Source: Caulobacter sp. (GTDB taxonomy: Bacteria > Pseudomonadota > Alphaproteobacteria > Caulobacterales > Caulobacteraceae). From it: a DNA stretch of 64,000 bases. The number at the start of each line of letters is the position of its first letter. Positions within the stretch are counted from its first letter, which is position 1. Below the pieces are notes generated by a model. That model was not told the DNA's origin. It made no database searches and saw only the letters and a list, made by a program, of their open reading frames with translations. Location: positions 398,164 to 462,163 of the forward strand of contig JAGHZU010000001.1 of assembly GCA_017745235.1 (NCBI GenBank), written 5' to 3'. The translations under genes were made by a program, and so were the position numbers. Below, one piece after another: positions 35,842 to 46,564 of this stretch.

Positions 35842-36315
35842 TCAGTTCCGCACGAGCACGATCGACCCACGCCGCCCCGACAGCACCAGCCGCCCGCGAT
35901 GGACGTCGCCCCGGGTGACGCCGTTGAAGGCGGTCAGGAAGCGGCTCTCAACCTGGCCGCCGGGTCCGAGGCAGGCGCGATAGGTGGTGGCCGCCTGGGT
36001 GAAGGTCAGGCCGTGGCGGCCCTGGCTGTAGCCGGCGGTGAAACGGTTGCAGCCGGTGTCGCCGCTGACCCGGCCGTCGCGGTCGAAGGCCATGGTGGGC
36101 GCAGGACCCGGCCCCACCGGCGCGCCGGCGATCTCGACCGCCCGCCAGGAGGTTCCCGCCAGCGGCGGCGGCCCGGGCGGCGGACGGCCGGGACCCGGAC
36201 CGGGCGGCGGACCTGGGCGGTATGGCGGCGGCTCGGCGCAGGCGCTCGTCAGGGCGGCCAGCCCAAGCGCGGCGGCGATCGACAGGCGGCGGATGGAGAA
36301 GGACGCGTCACGCAT
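35842..36315 (-). CDS. META domain-containing (HslJ-like) lipoprotein
   Basis: Lipobox (LTSACAEPP), LAGTSWRAVEIAG...MAFDRDGRVSGDTGCNRFTAGY. Confidence 0.9.
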   Translation of the reverse strand: MRDASFSIRRLSIAAALGLAALTSACAEPPPYRPGPPPGPGPGRPPPGPPPLAGTSWRAVEIAGAPVGPGPAPTMAFDRDGRVSGDTGCNRFTAGYSQGRHGLTFTQAATTYRACLGPGGQVESRFLTAFNGVTRGDVHRGRLVLSGRRGSIVLVRN

Positions 36316-36409
36316 GCTTGATCTCCCGATGATCCCGACCCGGTCACGCTAACCGCCCCTTCAAGCCAGACTATGCGTTCCGCGCCACAAGCGACATCCG
36401 AAAACAGAA

Positions 36410-36437
36410 CCGCGCCCGGACGGGCGTCCGGGCGCGG
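36410..36437 (-). terminator. Intrinsic terminator of the SH3-domain gene
   Basis: CCGCGCCCGGAC / GTCCGGGCGCGG perfect arms; reverse-strand downstream sequence TTCTGTTTTC. Confidence 0.75.
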
Positions 36438-36462
36438 CGTGATCCCTCCCCAGGGCGACGCG

Positions 36463-37281
36463 TCAGGCGGGGGTGAGCTGCCACTCCCCGCGGGTGTCCT
36501 TGCAGGCGCTGTAGCGCTCGCTGGTCGGACGGTCGCCCCGGGTGCTGATCGAGGCGTTGATGATGCGGCAGCTGGGCTCGGGGCCGTAGCCGCCCTGGTC
36601 GAGCAGCGACGAGGAGACGTAGCCGGCGCCGTAGCCGCTCCGGCCGACCAGAAGCCAGCCGCCGCCGGGCACGCCGCCCAGCACCTCGACGCGCTCGCCC
36701 GCCGACAGCTTGCCGACGACCGAGCCCTTGGTGGACGGGCTGGACCGCAGGTTGGCGGTGGAGCGGGCGGTGTAGTCGCCGGCGACGGCGTCGTAGCTGC
36801 GCAGGACCTGGACGTTGCGCTCGAACCGCAGGCTGTCGCCGCTGATCGGCGGGCCGTAGCTGGACGAGACCACGTCGATGCGGCCCGAGGCGCCGGTGCG
36901 CGAGTTGCTCCAGCTTTGCGAGCGGCCCTCGTCCAGGGCGCGCTTGGTGGCCTGCTGGGCCATGGCCTGGTCGGTGGACTGCATGCGGCAGCCGATATAG
37001 GCCCCCGCCGCCGCGCCGGCGGCCGCGCCCAGGACCGTGCCCAGGGTCTTGTTGTCCTTGCTGATGGCCCGGCCCGCCAGGGCGCCGACCGCGCCGCCGA
37101 TCAGGGCCCCGCCCTCCTGCTTCTTGCCCGAGCCCTCGCACGAGAACAGGCCGCCGATGCCGCGCGACTGGGCCGCCGCCGGAACGGGGGCGGCGACCAG
37201 GGGCGCGACGACGAGAGAGGCTAGGATCGCGGCGACCGAAGCGGTCCCGGCGACCCGGTTGACGATCTGGGATCTGGCCAT
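36463..37281 (-). CDS. glycine-zipper plus SH3 domain secreted protein
   Basis: GGALIGGAVGALAGRAI...[18 protein letters not shown] and SH3b-like STANLRSSPSTKGSVVGKLSAGERVEVLG. Confidence 0.88.
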   Translation of the reverse strand: MARSQIVNRVAGTASVAAILASLVVAPLVAAPVPAAAQSRGIGGLFSCEGSGKKQEGGALIGGAVGALAGRAISKDNKTLGTVLGAAAGAAAGAYIGCRMQSTDQAMAQQATKRALDEGRSQSWSNSRTGASGRIDVVSSSYGPPISGDSLRFERNVQVLRSYDAVAGDYTARSTANLRSSPSTKGSVVGKLSAGERVEVLGGVPGGGWLLVGRSGYGAGYVSSSLLDQGGYGPEPSCRIINASISTRGDRPTSERYSACKDTRGEWQLTPA

Positions 37282-37379
37282 GATGTGCTCTTTTCCTTCA
37301 AACGTGGCCTCCGTCTCAGAGGCCGGTTGGCGTCGCCCGCTCGCGTGATACAAAGTGATCAACGATAAGGGAGGAAGGC

Positions 37380-38240
37380 ATGAGCGAGCAGGGCAAGCAC
37401 GACTATAGCTGCTTCGACGTCGAGATCGAGGCGGGCGTCGCACACCTGAAACTGAAGCGCCCCGAGGCGCTGAACACCATGACGCGGGCGTTCTGGAACG
37501 AGCTGCCGGCGATCGTGCGCGACATCGACCACAACGCCCGGGCGCGCTGCATCGTCATCTCCTCGACCGGCAAGCACTTCAGCGCGGGCATGGACCTTTC
37601 GGTGTTCACCGACGGCGAGGGCGTGACCGGCGGCGAGCCGGCCGACCGCTTCGTGGCGGCCGAGAGCTTCCGCCGCCACGTGCATCACCTGCAGGACACC
37701 TTCAGCTGCCTGGACGAGGCGCGCATGCCGGTGATCGCCGCCATCCAGGGCGGCTGCATCGGCGGGGCGGTGGATTTCACCAGCGCCTGCGACATCCGCT
37801 ACGCCAGCGCCGACGCCTTTTTCACGATCCACGAGATCAACATCGGCATGACCGCCGACGTGGGCACCTTCCCGCGCCTGTGCAAGCTGATCCCGGAGGG
37901 CTGGGTGCGCGAACTGGCCTACACCGGCCGCCGCCTGCCGGCGGCGCGGGCCCGCGAGATCGGCCTGGTCAACGAGGTGTTCGAGACCCACGAGCAGGTG
38001 GTGGCCCACGCCCTGGAGACCGCGCGCGAGATCGCGTCGAAGTCGCCGCTGGCGGTGGCCGGCAGCAAGGTGATGATCAACTACGCCCGCGACCACAGCA
38101 TCCGGGACGGGCTGGACTACATCGCCACATGGCAGACGGGCATGTTCTCGCCGCCGCACATGATGGAAGCCTTCCAGGCCAAGGCCCAGAACCGCGAGCC
38201 GGCCTATCCGGACCTCGTTCCGCTGAAGAAGCGGATGTAG
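37380..38240 (+). CDS. crotonase/enoyl-CoA hydratase family protein
   Basis: VAHLKLKRPEALNTMTRAFWNELP, STGKHFSAGMDLSVF and IQGGCIGGAVDFTSACDIRYAS. Confidence 0.93.
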   Translation: MSEQGKHDYSCFDVEIEAGVAHLKLKRPEALNTMTRAFWNELPAIVRDIDHNARARCIVISSTGKHFSAGMDLSVFTDGEGVTGGEPADRFVAAESFRRHVHHLQDTFSCLDEARMPVIAAIQGGCIGGAVDFTSACDIRYASADAFFTIHEINIGMTADVGTFPRLCKLIPEGWVRELAYTGRRLPAARAREIGLVNEVFETHEQVVAHALETAREIASKSPLAVAGSKVMINYARDHSIRDGLDYIATWQTGMFSPPHMMEAFQAKAQNREPAYPDLVPLKKRM

Positions 38241-38250
38241 GGCGCGGGGC

Positions 38251-39546
38251 TCAGGCCGGCACGATCTCGACCGGAACGGCCCGGTCGATGGGCCCGACGC
38301 CGACGACGTTGGAGCCGCCGCGCGTCCAGCAGAGATATTCGTCGCCACCGCCCACGAAGCCCAGGACCGGCACATAGGCGTCCGCGCCCCCCGCCGGCGG
38401 GCCGCGCCGAGGCCCCATGACCAGGCGCAGCGGCCGGCCGGACGGCCGCATCCGCACCCCGCCCTCCATGCCGATGAAGTGGGCCCGGGCCCGCTGGCGC
38501 ATGGTGAAGGCGTCGTTGGGACCGGACTTCTCGAACAGCCATTCCTCGTCGCCGTTGCGGAAGTTGCGGTCGCGGAACTGCACGGTGAGGTTCAGGATGT
38601 AGCCCGTGCGCGCGGCCGGGCTGCCGTAGAGGACCTGGGAATTGTCGACCCGTCCGCGATTCAGGTAGTGGCCGCGCACGACATACCAGCGGCCGTCGAG
38701 CACAGAGGTCGGCAGGGTCCGGGTCCAGGCGGGCACGGCCTCGTTCAGCAGGGCGCGCTGGGCCGCCATGTTGGCGATGACGGTTTCGGTTTCCAGCTTG
38801 AGAAGCTCGAAATCGCCATTGGCGATGCGGGCGTTGGCGATCTGGGCCAGGCCCATGTACTGGATGATGAACAGCCCGTGCAGCCAGTCGTCGAGCCGGC
38901 GCGAATAGGTGCTCAGCGGCACGTCGGGCAGGAGCTGGCGCGGGAGGAAGACCGGCAGCCAGCGGCCGGTGAACAGCCGGATCAGCGGATCGCTCTGACC
39001 CACGGTGTCGGCCCCGATCAGCACGTTGTGGATGGTGCGCAGGTTGCGCATCGCCCCGCCGCGAACGTCCAGGATGCCCGCCCTCAGGCGCGCGGCCTCG
39101 CGGTCGCGCTCGGGCTGGCCCAGCACCCGCGACAGGTTCTGGAGGTCCTCGTGGACGCTGATGATCTGCTCGACCGCATCGAAGCTGCGGGTGATCAGGT
39201 GCTGGAACTTCACTTCCTCCAGCAGGGTCTCCAGCTGCTTGAGGATCAGGGCCTGCTGCTGCAGGACCTTGTCCAGCATCGTCCTGATCTGCTCCAGGTC
39301 GGAGGGACCGCCGCCCAGGCCCAGGGCCTTGAGCAGCTCGGCGGACACCCACCTCAGCGCCCGGCCGCCGCCGTCCCGGCCCAGCTCCGTCAGCTTGGCC
39401 TGCAGGAACTTGAAGATGCCCTCGGGCGTCGTCAGGGCCTGCGCCTCCTCGGACACCAGCGCATCGAAGCGCGCCTCCGAGCCGTACATCTCCATGAAAA
39501 CGTTCGACCGGCCGAACGCCGACGCTTCCGTCCCGACGGTTTCCAT
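38251..39546 (-). CDS. uncharacterised 431-aa protein (helical N-terminal half, beta-rich C-terminal half)
   Basis: Long uninterrupted ORF with coding composition; no family recognised. Confidence 0.75.
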   Translation of the reverse strand: METVGTEASAFGRSNVFMEMYGSEARFDALVSEEAQALTTPEGIFKFLQAKLTELGRDGGGRALRWVSAELLKALGLGGGPSDLEQIRTMLDKVLQQQALILKQLETLLEEVKFQHLITRSFDAVEQIISVHEDLQNLSRVLGQPERDREAARLRAGILDVRGGAMRNLRTIHNVLIGADTVGQSDPLIRLFTGRWLPVFLPRQLLPDVPLSTYSRRLDDWLHGLFIIQYMGLAQIANARIANGDFELLKLETETVIANMAAQRALLNEAVPAWTRTLPTSVLDGRWYVVRGHYLNRGRVDNSQVLYGSPAARTGYILNLTVQFRDRNFRNGDEEWLFEKSGPNDAFTMRQRARAHFIGMEGGVRMRPSGRPLRLVMGPRRGPPAGGADAYVPVLGFVGGGDEYLCWTRGGSNVVGVGPIDRAVPVEIVPA

Positions 39547-39818
39547 GGGCCCACCCCTGGGTGATTTTCAATGATCGGACTTCGGCCGACCGGGAAAAAT
39601 CAACTCAAGGGAGAATACGCCGACTCACTCGCAAGTAAAGACAGGCGGTGGAGGGCGGACAGAATTGCGGTCTGGAACGGATAGTTGGCGCCCCCTTTTT
39701 TCGATGCCGTGATTACCGAAGCCGAGGGTCGGAATTGCGGCGGGCGACCTAAGGTCTTCACCCGAGTGCCCCTGTACGCCGGTTCACTAGGCTCGGGCTC
39801 CTTCCCAGGAGCTTCCCG

Positions 39819-41210
39819 ATGACCCAGGCCGCCCAAGCCCGTCCCACGCCTCAGGCCCAGCCCGCCGACACCGTCCTGATGCACCCCGAATACGCCAAGG
39901 TGATCGCCAAGACGGCCTATGTCTGGGGCTGGCCGCTCATGAACATGTTCAACCGCCGCAAGGCCATCACCCAGGCGCCCGAGCCCGGTCGGCTGAACGG
40001 CGTCCTGCCCTGCGCACCGCGCGGCCGCCTGGGGATGCTCAACGACTACATCGATCCCGCCCAGACCTTCATCGCCTGCCCCAACCAGGACGTGGTCTAC
40101 GGCCTGGGCTTCTTCTCGCTCGACGTCGAGCCCGTGGTCATCCAGGTCCCGGACTTCGGCGACCGTTTCTGGGTCTATGCGCTGTACGACGCCCGGACCG
40201 ACCAGTTCGCCGACCTGGGCAAGCCCTATGGCAGCAAGCCCGGCTTCTACCTGCTGGTCGGACCCAACTGGAAGGGCGAGACGCCGGCCGGGATCACGGG
40301 GGTGTTCCGGTCCTCGACCGAGATCGCCAACGCCATTCCCCGCGCCTTCATGGACGACACCGACGAGGACCGCGCGGCGATCCAGCCGGTGATCAACCAG
40401 ATCTGCGCCTATCCGCTGACCGAATTCGACGGCCAGATGAAGACGGTCGACTGGAGCAAGGCCCCGACCATCCCGGGCCCGCAGTCGAAGGGCGGCGGGG
40501 AAACCAAATGGGTCATGCCCGAACCCTTCTTCGACGATTTCGGCGCGGTGCTGGACGGCGTCGCGCCGCTGCCGGGCGAAGAGGCGCTCTACGCCCAGTT
40601 CAGGCTGATCCTGGCGGTCTCGGCGCGCGATCCGGAGGTCAAGGCGGCCATCGTCGAGGCCGCCAAGGAGGCCGAAGCCGAGGTCATCGCCAAGTTCCAC
40701 CAGTGGAAGCACAACGGCCATCCGGCCGGAAACGGTTGGAACCGGTCGACCAACAACGCCCGCTGGGGCATCGACTACTTCAACCGTACGGGCACCTCGA
40801 AGTCGAACATGTTCGACAACAAGCCCAATGAAACCCAGTACTTCTACACCGACTTCGACGGCGCCGGCGGCGAGCTGGTCGGATCCGGGAGCTACGAGGT
40901 CACCTTCGCCGCGGGGCAGGAGCCGCCGGTCCAGGGTTTCTGGTCGCTGACGCTCTACAACGAGCACCATTTCTTCCACCCCAACGCGCTTGGACGCTAT
41001 TCGCTGGGTACCAAGAACAAGGGCCTCAAGCGCAACGCCGACGGGTCGCTGACCCTGTACGTCGGGGCGAAATCCCCCGGCGTGGACAAGGAGAGCAACT
41101 GGCTGCCCGCCCCGGACGGCGCGTTCTCGCTCTACATCCGGGCCTATTGGGGCAAGGCCGCCATCATCGATGAAAGCTGGAAGCCGCCGACGATCGTCAA
41201 GGCCAACTGA
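39819..41210 (+). CDS. DUF1254/DUF1214 domain-containing protein
   Basis: [61 protein letters not shown] and [18 protein letters not shown]. Confidence 0.93.
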   Translation: MTQAAQARPTPQAQPADTVLMHPEYAKVIAKTAYVWGWPLMNMFNRRKAITQAPEPGRLNGVLPCAPRGRLGMLNDYIDPAQTFIACPNQDVVYGLGFFSLDVEPVVIQVPDFGDRFWVYALYDARTDQFADLGKPYGSKPGFYLLVGPNWKGETPAGITGVFRSSTEIANAIPRAFMDDTDEDRAAIQPVINQICAYPLTEFDGQMKTVDWSKAPTIPGPQSKGGGETKWVMPEPFFDDFGAVLDGVAPLPGEEALYAQFRLILAVSARDPEVKAAIVEAAKEAEAEVIAKFHQWKHNGHPAGNGWNRSTNNARWGIDYFNRTGTSKSNMFDNKPNETQYFYTDFDGAGGELVGSGSYEVTFAAGQEPPVQGFWSLTLYNEHHFFHPNALGRYSLGTKNKGLKRNADGSLTLYVGAKSPGVDKESNWLPAPDGAFSLYIRAYWGKAAIIDESWKPPTIVKAN

Positions 41211-41343
41211 GTTCGCGGCGGAGCTGAAGATCCGCCCGTTCCTGGCCTTGGTTCTCTCGGCTCCCGGCGGCCTGTCCGAGCCTCCGGCCCCAGGGCCGCC
41301 GCAGCTGTGCTGCCCCCCCCCGGGGAGCCCGGATGGGCGCGGC

Positions 41344-42582
41344 CTAGGGGGAGAACCCTTCCGGCAGCTCGGCTTCCGCCAGGTCGCAGCCTTCCAGGCG
41401 GCAGCGGGCCAGGTCGGCGTCGATGAAGCGGGCGCGGCGGGCGCTGGCGCCGGTCAGGTCGGCGCCGCGCAGGACGGCGCGGCAGAGGTCGGCGCGCAGC
41501 ATCCGGCCAGGACCGATGGCCAGGGGACCCAGGCGCGCGCCGGAAAGGTCGGCGCGGGCCAGCTGGGCGCCGGCCAGGCGCACGCCGCGCAGGTCGGCCC
41601 CGCGCAGGCTGGCCCCGCGGAGGTCGGCGTCGGCCAGGTTGGCCCCTTGCAGCTGCGCGCCCTCGAGGTCCATGCCGAAGAAGATCGCCCCGGGCGCCGA
41701 CAGGCCGCTGAGCCGCCGACCGCGCAGGCGCCTGAGCGGGCGGAAGTCGACCATCGAGATCCGCGCCGCCGCGCCCTGCCGGCCTTCGCTGACGACATAG
41801 GCCTCGTGGGCGTCGACCACTTCGTGCAGGGGCTCGTCGTCGACATAGATCATCGGCTGGGGCGCGCGCAGGACCTGGGACAGGTCGGCGCCGTCGAAGG
41901 CGGCTCCGGCGGTGTCGGTCCCGGCCAGCACCGCGCGGCGCAGGGACGCGCCTGAGAGGTCGGCGTTGTAGAGATTGGCCTTGGAGAGATCGGCCCCGTT
42001 CAGGGCCGCGCGGTTCAGGCGCGCGCCCTGGAGGCTGGCGCCCGACAGGTCGGCGTCGCTGAGATCGGCCGCGCGGGTGAAACCCTCGCCCAGCTGGGCG
42101 CCGGCCAGGTTCGCGCCCCGGGCCAGGGCGTAGCCCAGTTCGCCCCGGCGCGCGTCGTGGCGCAGGATGCGGAAGCCCTCGGCGGAGTCCTGCAGGGCGG
42201 TGACGCCCTCGCGCAGGTCGCAGCCGGACAGGTCGGCGCCCCGCAGGTTCGCGCCGCGCAGGCAGGCGCCGCGCAGGTCGCCGCGCGAGAGATTGGCCCC
42301 GCGCAGATCCGCGTCGCGCAGGTCGGCTCCGTAGAGGGTGGCGCGAGAGAGGTTGGCGCGGGCCAGCAGGGCGCCGTTCAGCCGCGCGCCGGTCAGGTCG
42401 GCCTCGGACAGGTCCACCCCTTCGAGCGCGACATTGGCCAGGTCGACATAGGTGAGATTGGCCCGGGCCGCGCCCGGCAGGCCCCGCAGGTAGCGGCCAT
42501 GCGCCTCGACCGCCGCGCGCAGGGCCTGCGGCGCCAGGACACGGATCAGGTCAGGTTGTGGCTGGACGGCGAGTGCGGGCAT
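41344..42582 (-). CDS. large pentapeptide repeat protein with internal duplication
   Basis: Two long A(D/N)LxxA solenoids, each preceded by an AHxxY...GAxAxxxxxDL/F module. Confidence 0.93.
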   Translation of the reverse strand: MPALAVQPQPDLIRVLAPQALRAAVEAHGRYLRGLPGAARANLTYVDLANVALEGVDLSEADLTGARLNGALLARANLSRATLYGADLRDADLRGANLSRGDLRGACLRGANLRGADLSGCDLREGVTALQDSAEGFRILRHDARRGELGYALARGANLAGAQLGEGFTRAADLSDADLSGASLQGARLNRAALNGADLSKANLYNADLSGASLRRAVLAGTDTAGAAFDGADLSQVLRAPQPMIYVDDEPLHEVVDAHEAYVVSEGRQGAAARISMVDFRPLRRLRGRRLSGLSAPGAIFFGMDLEGAQLQGANLADADLRGASLRGADLRGVRLAGAQLARADLSGARLGPLAIGPGRMLRADLCRAVLRGADLTGASARRARFIDADLARCRLEGCDLAEAELPEGFSP

Positions 42583-42670
42583 TTGTCGCAGGCTTGTTGC
42601 CGCGGGAGCCTCGCAACTGACGCTTAAGGAAACGTTCAGTCCAGGGAAGATCGTGTGGAGAACCCGGAGC

Positions 42671-43630
42671 CTACAGCCACCCTCGCCGCTTGAACCACAG
42701 CAGCGGGCCGGCGGCGGCCCAGATCATCACCACCAGGGCCAGCGGATAGCCGTGCAGCCAGCGCAGCTCGGGCATGTGCTCGAAGTTCATGCCGTAGATC
42801 CCCGCCACCAGGGTGGGCGGCAGGAAGATGATCGAGAACACCGAGAAGATCTTGAAGATGGCGTTCTGCTCGATGTTGATGAAGCCCAGGGCCGCGTCGA
42901 GCAGGAAGGTGATGTTGCCCGACAGGTAGCCGGAATGGTCGGTGATCGACTGGACGTCGCGCTGCAATGATTTCAGGTGGTCGCGCAGCTCCTTGTCGCC
43001 CTCGAACTGCTCGGCCAGGCTGGCGAAGCTGAGCAGGCGGGCCAGGCTCACCAGGCTGTCGCGGGCCTTGGAATTGACGTTCTGGGCCCGGCCCAGGCGG
43101 CTGAGGATGTCCTCGAAGGCCGCGCCGCGCGGGCGGCCGAAGATCAGGCGCGACTGGGTCTCGACCTCGCCGGCGGTGCGCTCGAGGATGTCGGCCGTGC
43201 GGTCCACCACCGCGTCCAGCAGCCCCAGGAACGTCTGGGCGCCGCCCGGGCAGAGGCTGGGCTGGCGTTCGGCCTGGGCGGCGAACACCTTGAAGGCCTT
43301 GGGCTCGACATAGCGGATGGTGACCAGGCGCTGGCCGGTCAGGACGAAGGTGACGGGCGCGGCCGTGGGCAGGTCGCCGTCGGCGTTGACCAGCACCGTG
43401 GCGGTCATGAACGTGCCGCCGTCCTCCTGGTAGAGGCGCGAGGAGGCCTCGATCTCGGCCATCTCCTCGCGGGTGGGCAACAGCAGGCCGATCGACTTCT
43501 CGACGGCCACTTCCTCGGCGCGGGTGGGGTTGACCAGCTCGATCCAGACCGAATCGGCCGGCAGCGACCAGTCGGGCGTCAGGCCGCCGGGCTCGAATCC
43601 CGGCGCGCCGTGGCGAAGCACTCTCAGCAT
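42671..43630 (-). CDS. CorA-like magnesium/divalent cation transporter
   Basis: IFLPPTLVAGIYGMNFEHMPELRWLHGYPLALVVMIWAAAGPLLWFKRRGWL (GMN motif and C-terminal TMs). Confidence 0.95.
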   Translation of the reverse strand: MLRVLRHGAPGFEPGGLTPDWSLPADSVWIELVNPTRAEEVAVEKSIGLLLPTREEMAEIEASSRLYQEDGGTFMTATVLVNADGDLPTAAPVTFVLTGQRLVTIRYVEPKAFKVFAAQAERQPSLCPGGAQTFLGLLDAVVDRTADILERTAGEVETQSRLIFGRPRGAAFEDILSRLGRAQNVNSKARDSLVSLARLLSFASLAEQFEGDKELRDHLKSLQRDVQSITDHSGYLSGNITFLLDAALGFINIEQNAIFKIFSVFSIIFLPPTLVAGIYGMNFEHMPELRWLHGYPLALVVMIWAAAGPLLWFKRRGWL

Positions 43631-43682
43631 GGGAGGACCGACCTGTTCACGCGCCGTGGGATGCCCCTCAGCGCGTCGGACG

Positions 43683-44378
43683 TCAACGCGCGGTTTGAGG
43701 CTTTTCGCCGTCCTGCGGGCCCTGGGCCTGCTGGATCAGCGCGGCGATGCGGTCGGTGGAGTCGGCGGCCTGGTTGATCATGTCCAGCGGCGAGGAGGCG
43801 CGGACGGTGGCGGCGACCTGGTTGGCGGCCTGCTGGGCCAGCGAGACGGCTGCGTTCTGGGCCAGGGCCAGCTTGCTGGTGGCGGCGGCGATCTTCACCG
43901 CCTGGGCGTTCTGGTAGATGAAGCCGTGGGTCGGATAGACGGTGGTGCCGAGGTCGCGGATCGGGTCGTACCAGACCTTGACCTGGCTCCAGTCGCCGGC
44001 GGGCGAGACGTCGACCACGGTGACGTCCTTCTCGACCTGGCCGCGGCCGCCGTCGATGATGGACCAGTTGGCGTGGGTGACCTGGATCACCCGGTCGGTC
44101 AGCACCTGGCTGACAAAGGCTACGTGACCAAGGGTCATGCGGCCGGTGGGCTTGAAGCAGAGGACGGCGCCGGCGCGCGGCACGAAACCGGTTTCGTACT
44201 TGCCGGCGGCCTGGCTCCACCAGGTGCGGGCGTCGCCGAAGATCTGGATGCCCGACATCAGACGCGCGAACGGCACGCACTGCCAGTAGCCGTCAGCAAC
44301 CGCGCCGGACATCGGCACGAGGCTGATCATGGCGGCAGCGGCGAGCGAACCCAAAAGGGCTCTCGTCCGTTTCGTCAT
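43683..44378 (-). CDS. CHAP domain-containing secreted protein
   Basis: Signal peptide; YWQCVPFARLMSGIQIFGDARTWWSQA...GAVLCFKPTGRMTLGHVAFVSQVL...VTHANW. Confidence 0.9.
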   Translation of the reverse strand: MTKRTRALLGSLAAAAMISLVPMSGAVADGYWQCVPFARLMSGIQIFGDARTWWSQAAGKYETGFVPRAGAVLCFKPTGRMTLGHVAFVSQVLTDRVIQVTHANWSIIDGGRGQVEKDVTVVDVSPAGDWSQVKVWYDPIRDLGTTVYPTHGFIYQNAQAVKIAAATSKLALAQNAAVSLAQQAANQVAATVRASSPLDMINQAADSTDRIAALIQQAQGPQDGEKPQTAR

Positions 44379-44449
44379 GCTGTGGGTACTCCCCCGCGTC
44401 ACTGAGGCTAAGGGATAACCCTGACGGCCAATTATGAAAAGACCGTTTA

Positions 44450-45544
44450 TCAGGCGCCCGCTGCGGCCGGTCGACGCTGTTTCCAGCCGCTCGCCCAAGT
44501 CTTCATCCGCTCGCGAGCCGGCTTCTCGATGAGGTGATAGGACAGGGCCGACAGAGGAACCAGCGCCGCCACGACCAACAGCCAAGCATAGACCGGAAGC
44601 TGATCGCCCTCGATCTTCAGAAGCTTGAGCACGGCATTGACGGCCAGGATCTTCCACGGGATGCAGATCATGTATGTGGAGTAGCTGATCTCCCCCAAAT
44701 ACACGAAGGCGCCCTGAGTCGCGAAGCGGGAACCGCTGGCGGCCAGGCCGGCCAATGTGACGATCACGGCCCCGAGGGCGGCCACGATCACCGGATCGGG
44801 CGCCTTGAAAAGGATCGCCGACAGGGCCGCGGCGCCCGCCAGGCAGGCAGCCGCCCCCGAGAACCGGCCCGTGACCGCGCCCGATCGCCACAGGGCGTGC
44901 AGGGCGCAGCCGTAGGCGAAGCACGGCACGATGCGCAGGAAGCCCCAGCGAATGGTGGCCTCGGTCAGGGAAAACCCGGTCAGGGCCTGGAAGGCCGGAT
45001 AGAGGCTCGCGATCAGGGCCAGGGCCAGGGCGACGGCCAGGCGCGGACGCTCGCGCAGGCGCCAGGCCACGTAGCCGAAGACGGGGAAGCAGAGATAGGC
45101 GAACCACTCCGCCGAGATCGACCACGACGGATGGTTCCAGCCCGATACGGGCGCGAAGCCCCAGGCCTGGACCAGCAGCAGGTTGGCCGGCAGGGCGGCC
45201 CACGACAGGATGTTGGGATCCACCGAAAGGCCCGCCCGCATGGCGGCGAAGGCCATCAAGCCGACGCCGGCCATGGTGGCCAGGTGCAGCGGATAGACCC
45301 GCGCCAGCCGGTTCCACAGGAAGTCGCCGTAGCGGAACCGCCCCTGGCCCAGCCCCTGGAGGTAGACGTGGCAGAGGATGAAGCCCGAGAGGGTGAAGAA
45401 GGCCTCCACGCCCAGATAGCCCTTGGCCACCAGCTGGGGCGGCGCGGCCGCCGAGAGGTTGGGCCAGTAGTGGTACATCACCACCCAGAAGGCGGCGAAG
45501 AACCGCAGGGCGGTCAGCGGCTTGATGTTGGCGCCGTCGGGCAT
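44450..45544 (-). CDS. acyltransferase family 3 (OafA/YrhL-like) membrane protein
   Basis: LTALRFFAAFWVVMYHYWPNL...GVEAFFTLSGFILCHVY...FLWNRLARVYPLH. Confidence 0.95.
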   Translation of the reverse strand: MPDGANIKPLTALRFFAAFWVVMYHYWPNLSAAAPPQLVAKGYLGVEAFFTLSGFILCHVYLQGLGQGRFRYGDFLWNRLARVYPLHLATMAGVGLMAFAAMRAGLSVDPNILSWAALPANLLLVQAWGFAPVSGWNHPSWSISAEWFAYLCFPVFGYVAWRLRERPRLAVALALALIASLYPAFQALTGFSLTEATIRWGFLRIVPCFAYGCALHALWRSGAVTGRFSGAAACLAGAAALSAILFKAPDPVIVAALGAVIVTLAGLAASGSRFATQGAFVYLGEISYSTYMICIPWKILAVNAVLKLLKIEGDQLPVYAWLLVVAALVPLSALSYHLIEKPARERMKTWASGWKQRRPAAAGA

Positions 45545-45685
45545 GTCCAGCTCCCCGTCCGGGACCGCCTTGGCCGCCCCGTCCCCCGCCCCAAAGCCGC
45601 CTTTTTGTTGCTCGCCCGCAATAAAGTTGGGGGCAAGCCCGGCCGCGGGGCTAACATTCCAGGGAAGCCACCCTAGATCGAGACG

Positions 45686-46486
45686 ATGAACGAACTCCTT
45701 AGCCTCGCCGCCGACCCAACCGCCTGGGCCGCCCTGGTCACGCTGGTCGTCATGGAAGTCGTCCTCGGGATCGACAACCTGGTCTTCATCTCGATCCTCT
45801 CGAACAAGCTGCCGCCCGAGCACCGGCAGAAGGTGCGGCGCATCGGCATCTCGCTGGCGCTGATCATGCGCCTGGCGCTGCTGTCGACGATCGCCTTCAT
45901 CGTGGGGCTGGTGCACCCGGTGTTCGACCTGGGGATCGTGGGACCGCTGGACGAGCACGGAAAGCCGGTGTTCGAGACCGCCTTCTCCTGGCGCGACCTG
46001 ATCCTGCTGGCCGGCGGCGCCTTCCTGATCTGGAAGGCGACCAAGGAGATCCACCACAACGTCGAGCACGACGAGGAGGCCGAGCCCGAGACCCCCGGCC
46101 CGGGCGCCGTGGCCGCCAAGGCCGCCTCGAACGTGGGCTCGGCCATCGTCCAGATCATCCTGCTGGACATCGTGTTCTCGATCGACTCGATCCTGACCGC
46201 CGTGGGCATGACCGACCACCTGCCGATCATGGTGGCCGCCGTGGTCATCGCCGTGGCCATGATGCTGCTGGCCGCCAACCCGCTGGCCGAGTTCATCAAC
46301 GCCAATCCCACGGTGGTGATGCTGGCCCTGGGCTTCCTGCTGATGATCGGCACGGTGCTGATCGCCGAGGCCTTCGGCGCCCACGTGCCCAAGGGCTACA
46401 TCTACGCGGCCATGGTGTTCTCGGGCCTGGTCGAGGGCCTGAACATGCTGGCCCGCAGCCGGCGGGAGAAGCGGAAGGACCGCTAG
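45686..46486 (+). CDS. TerC family membrane protein
   Basis: [38 protein letters not shown]...[20 protein letters not shown]. Confidence 0.96.
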   Translation: MNELLSLAADPTAWAALVTLVVMEVVLGIDNLVFISILSNKLPPEHRQKVRRIGISLALIMRLALLSTIAFIVGLVHPVFDLGIVGPLDEHGKPVFETAFSWRDLILLAGGAFLIWKATKEIHHNVEHDEEAEPETPGPGAVAAKAASNVGSAIVQIILLDIVFSIDSILTAVGMTDHLPIMVAAVVIAVAMMLLAANPLAEFINANPTVVMLALGFLLMIGTVLIAEAFGAHVPKGYIYAAMVFSGLVEGLNMLARSRREKRKDR

Positions 46487-46532
46487 GTCCGTTCGGGTCG
46501 GCGTTCGTCCCGCCGCTCCGGAGAAACGGGAT

Positions 46533-46564
46533 CGCCGCAGCGCCCGGGGCGAGACGCTGCGGCG
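46533..46564 (+). terminator. Hairpin downstream of terC-like gene
   Basis: CGCCGCAGCG / CGCTGCGGCG 10-bp perfect arms; no strong U-tract. Confidence 0.5.
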
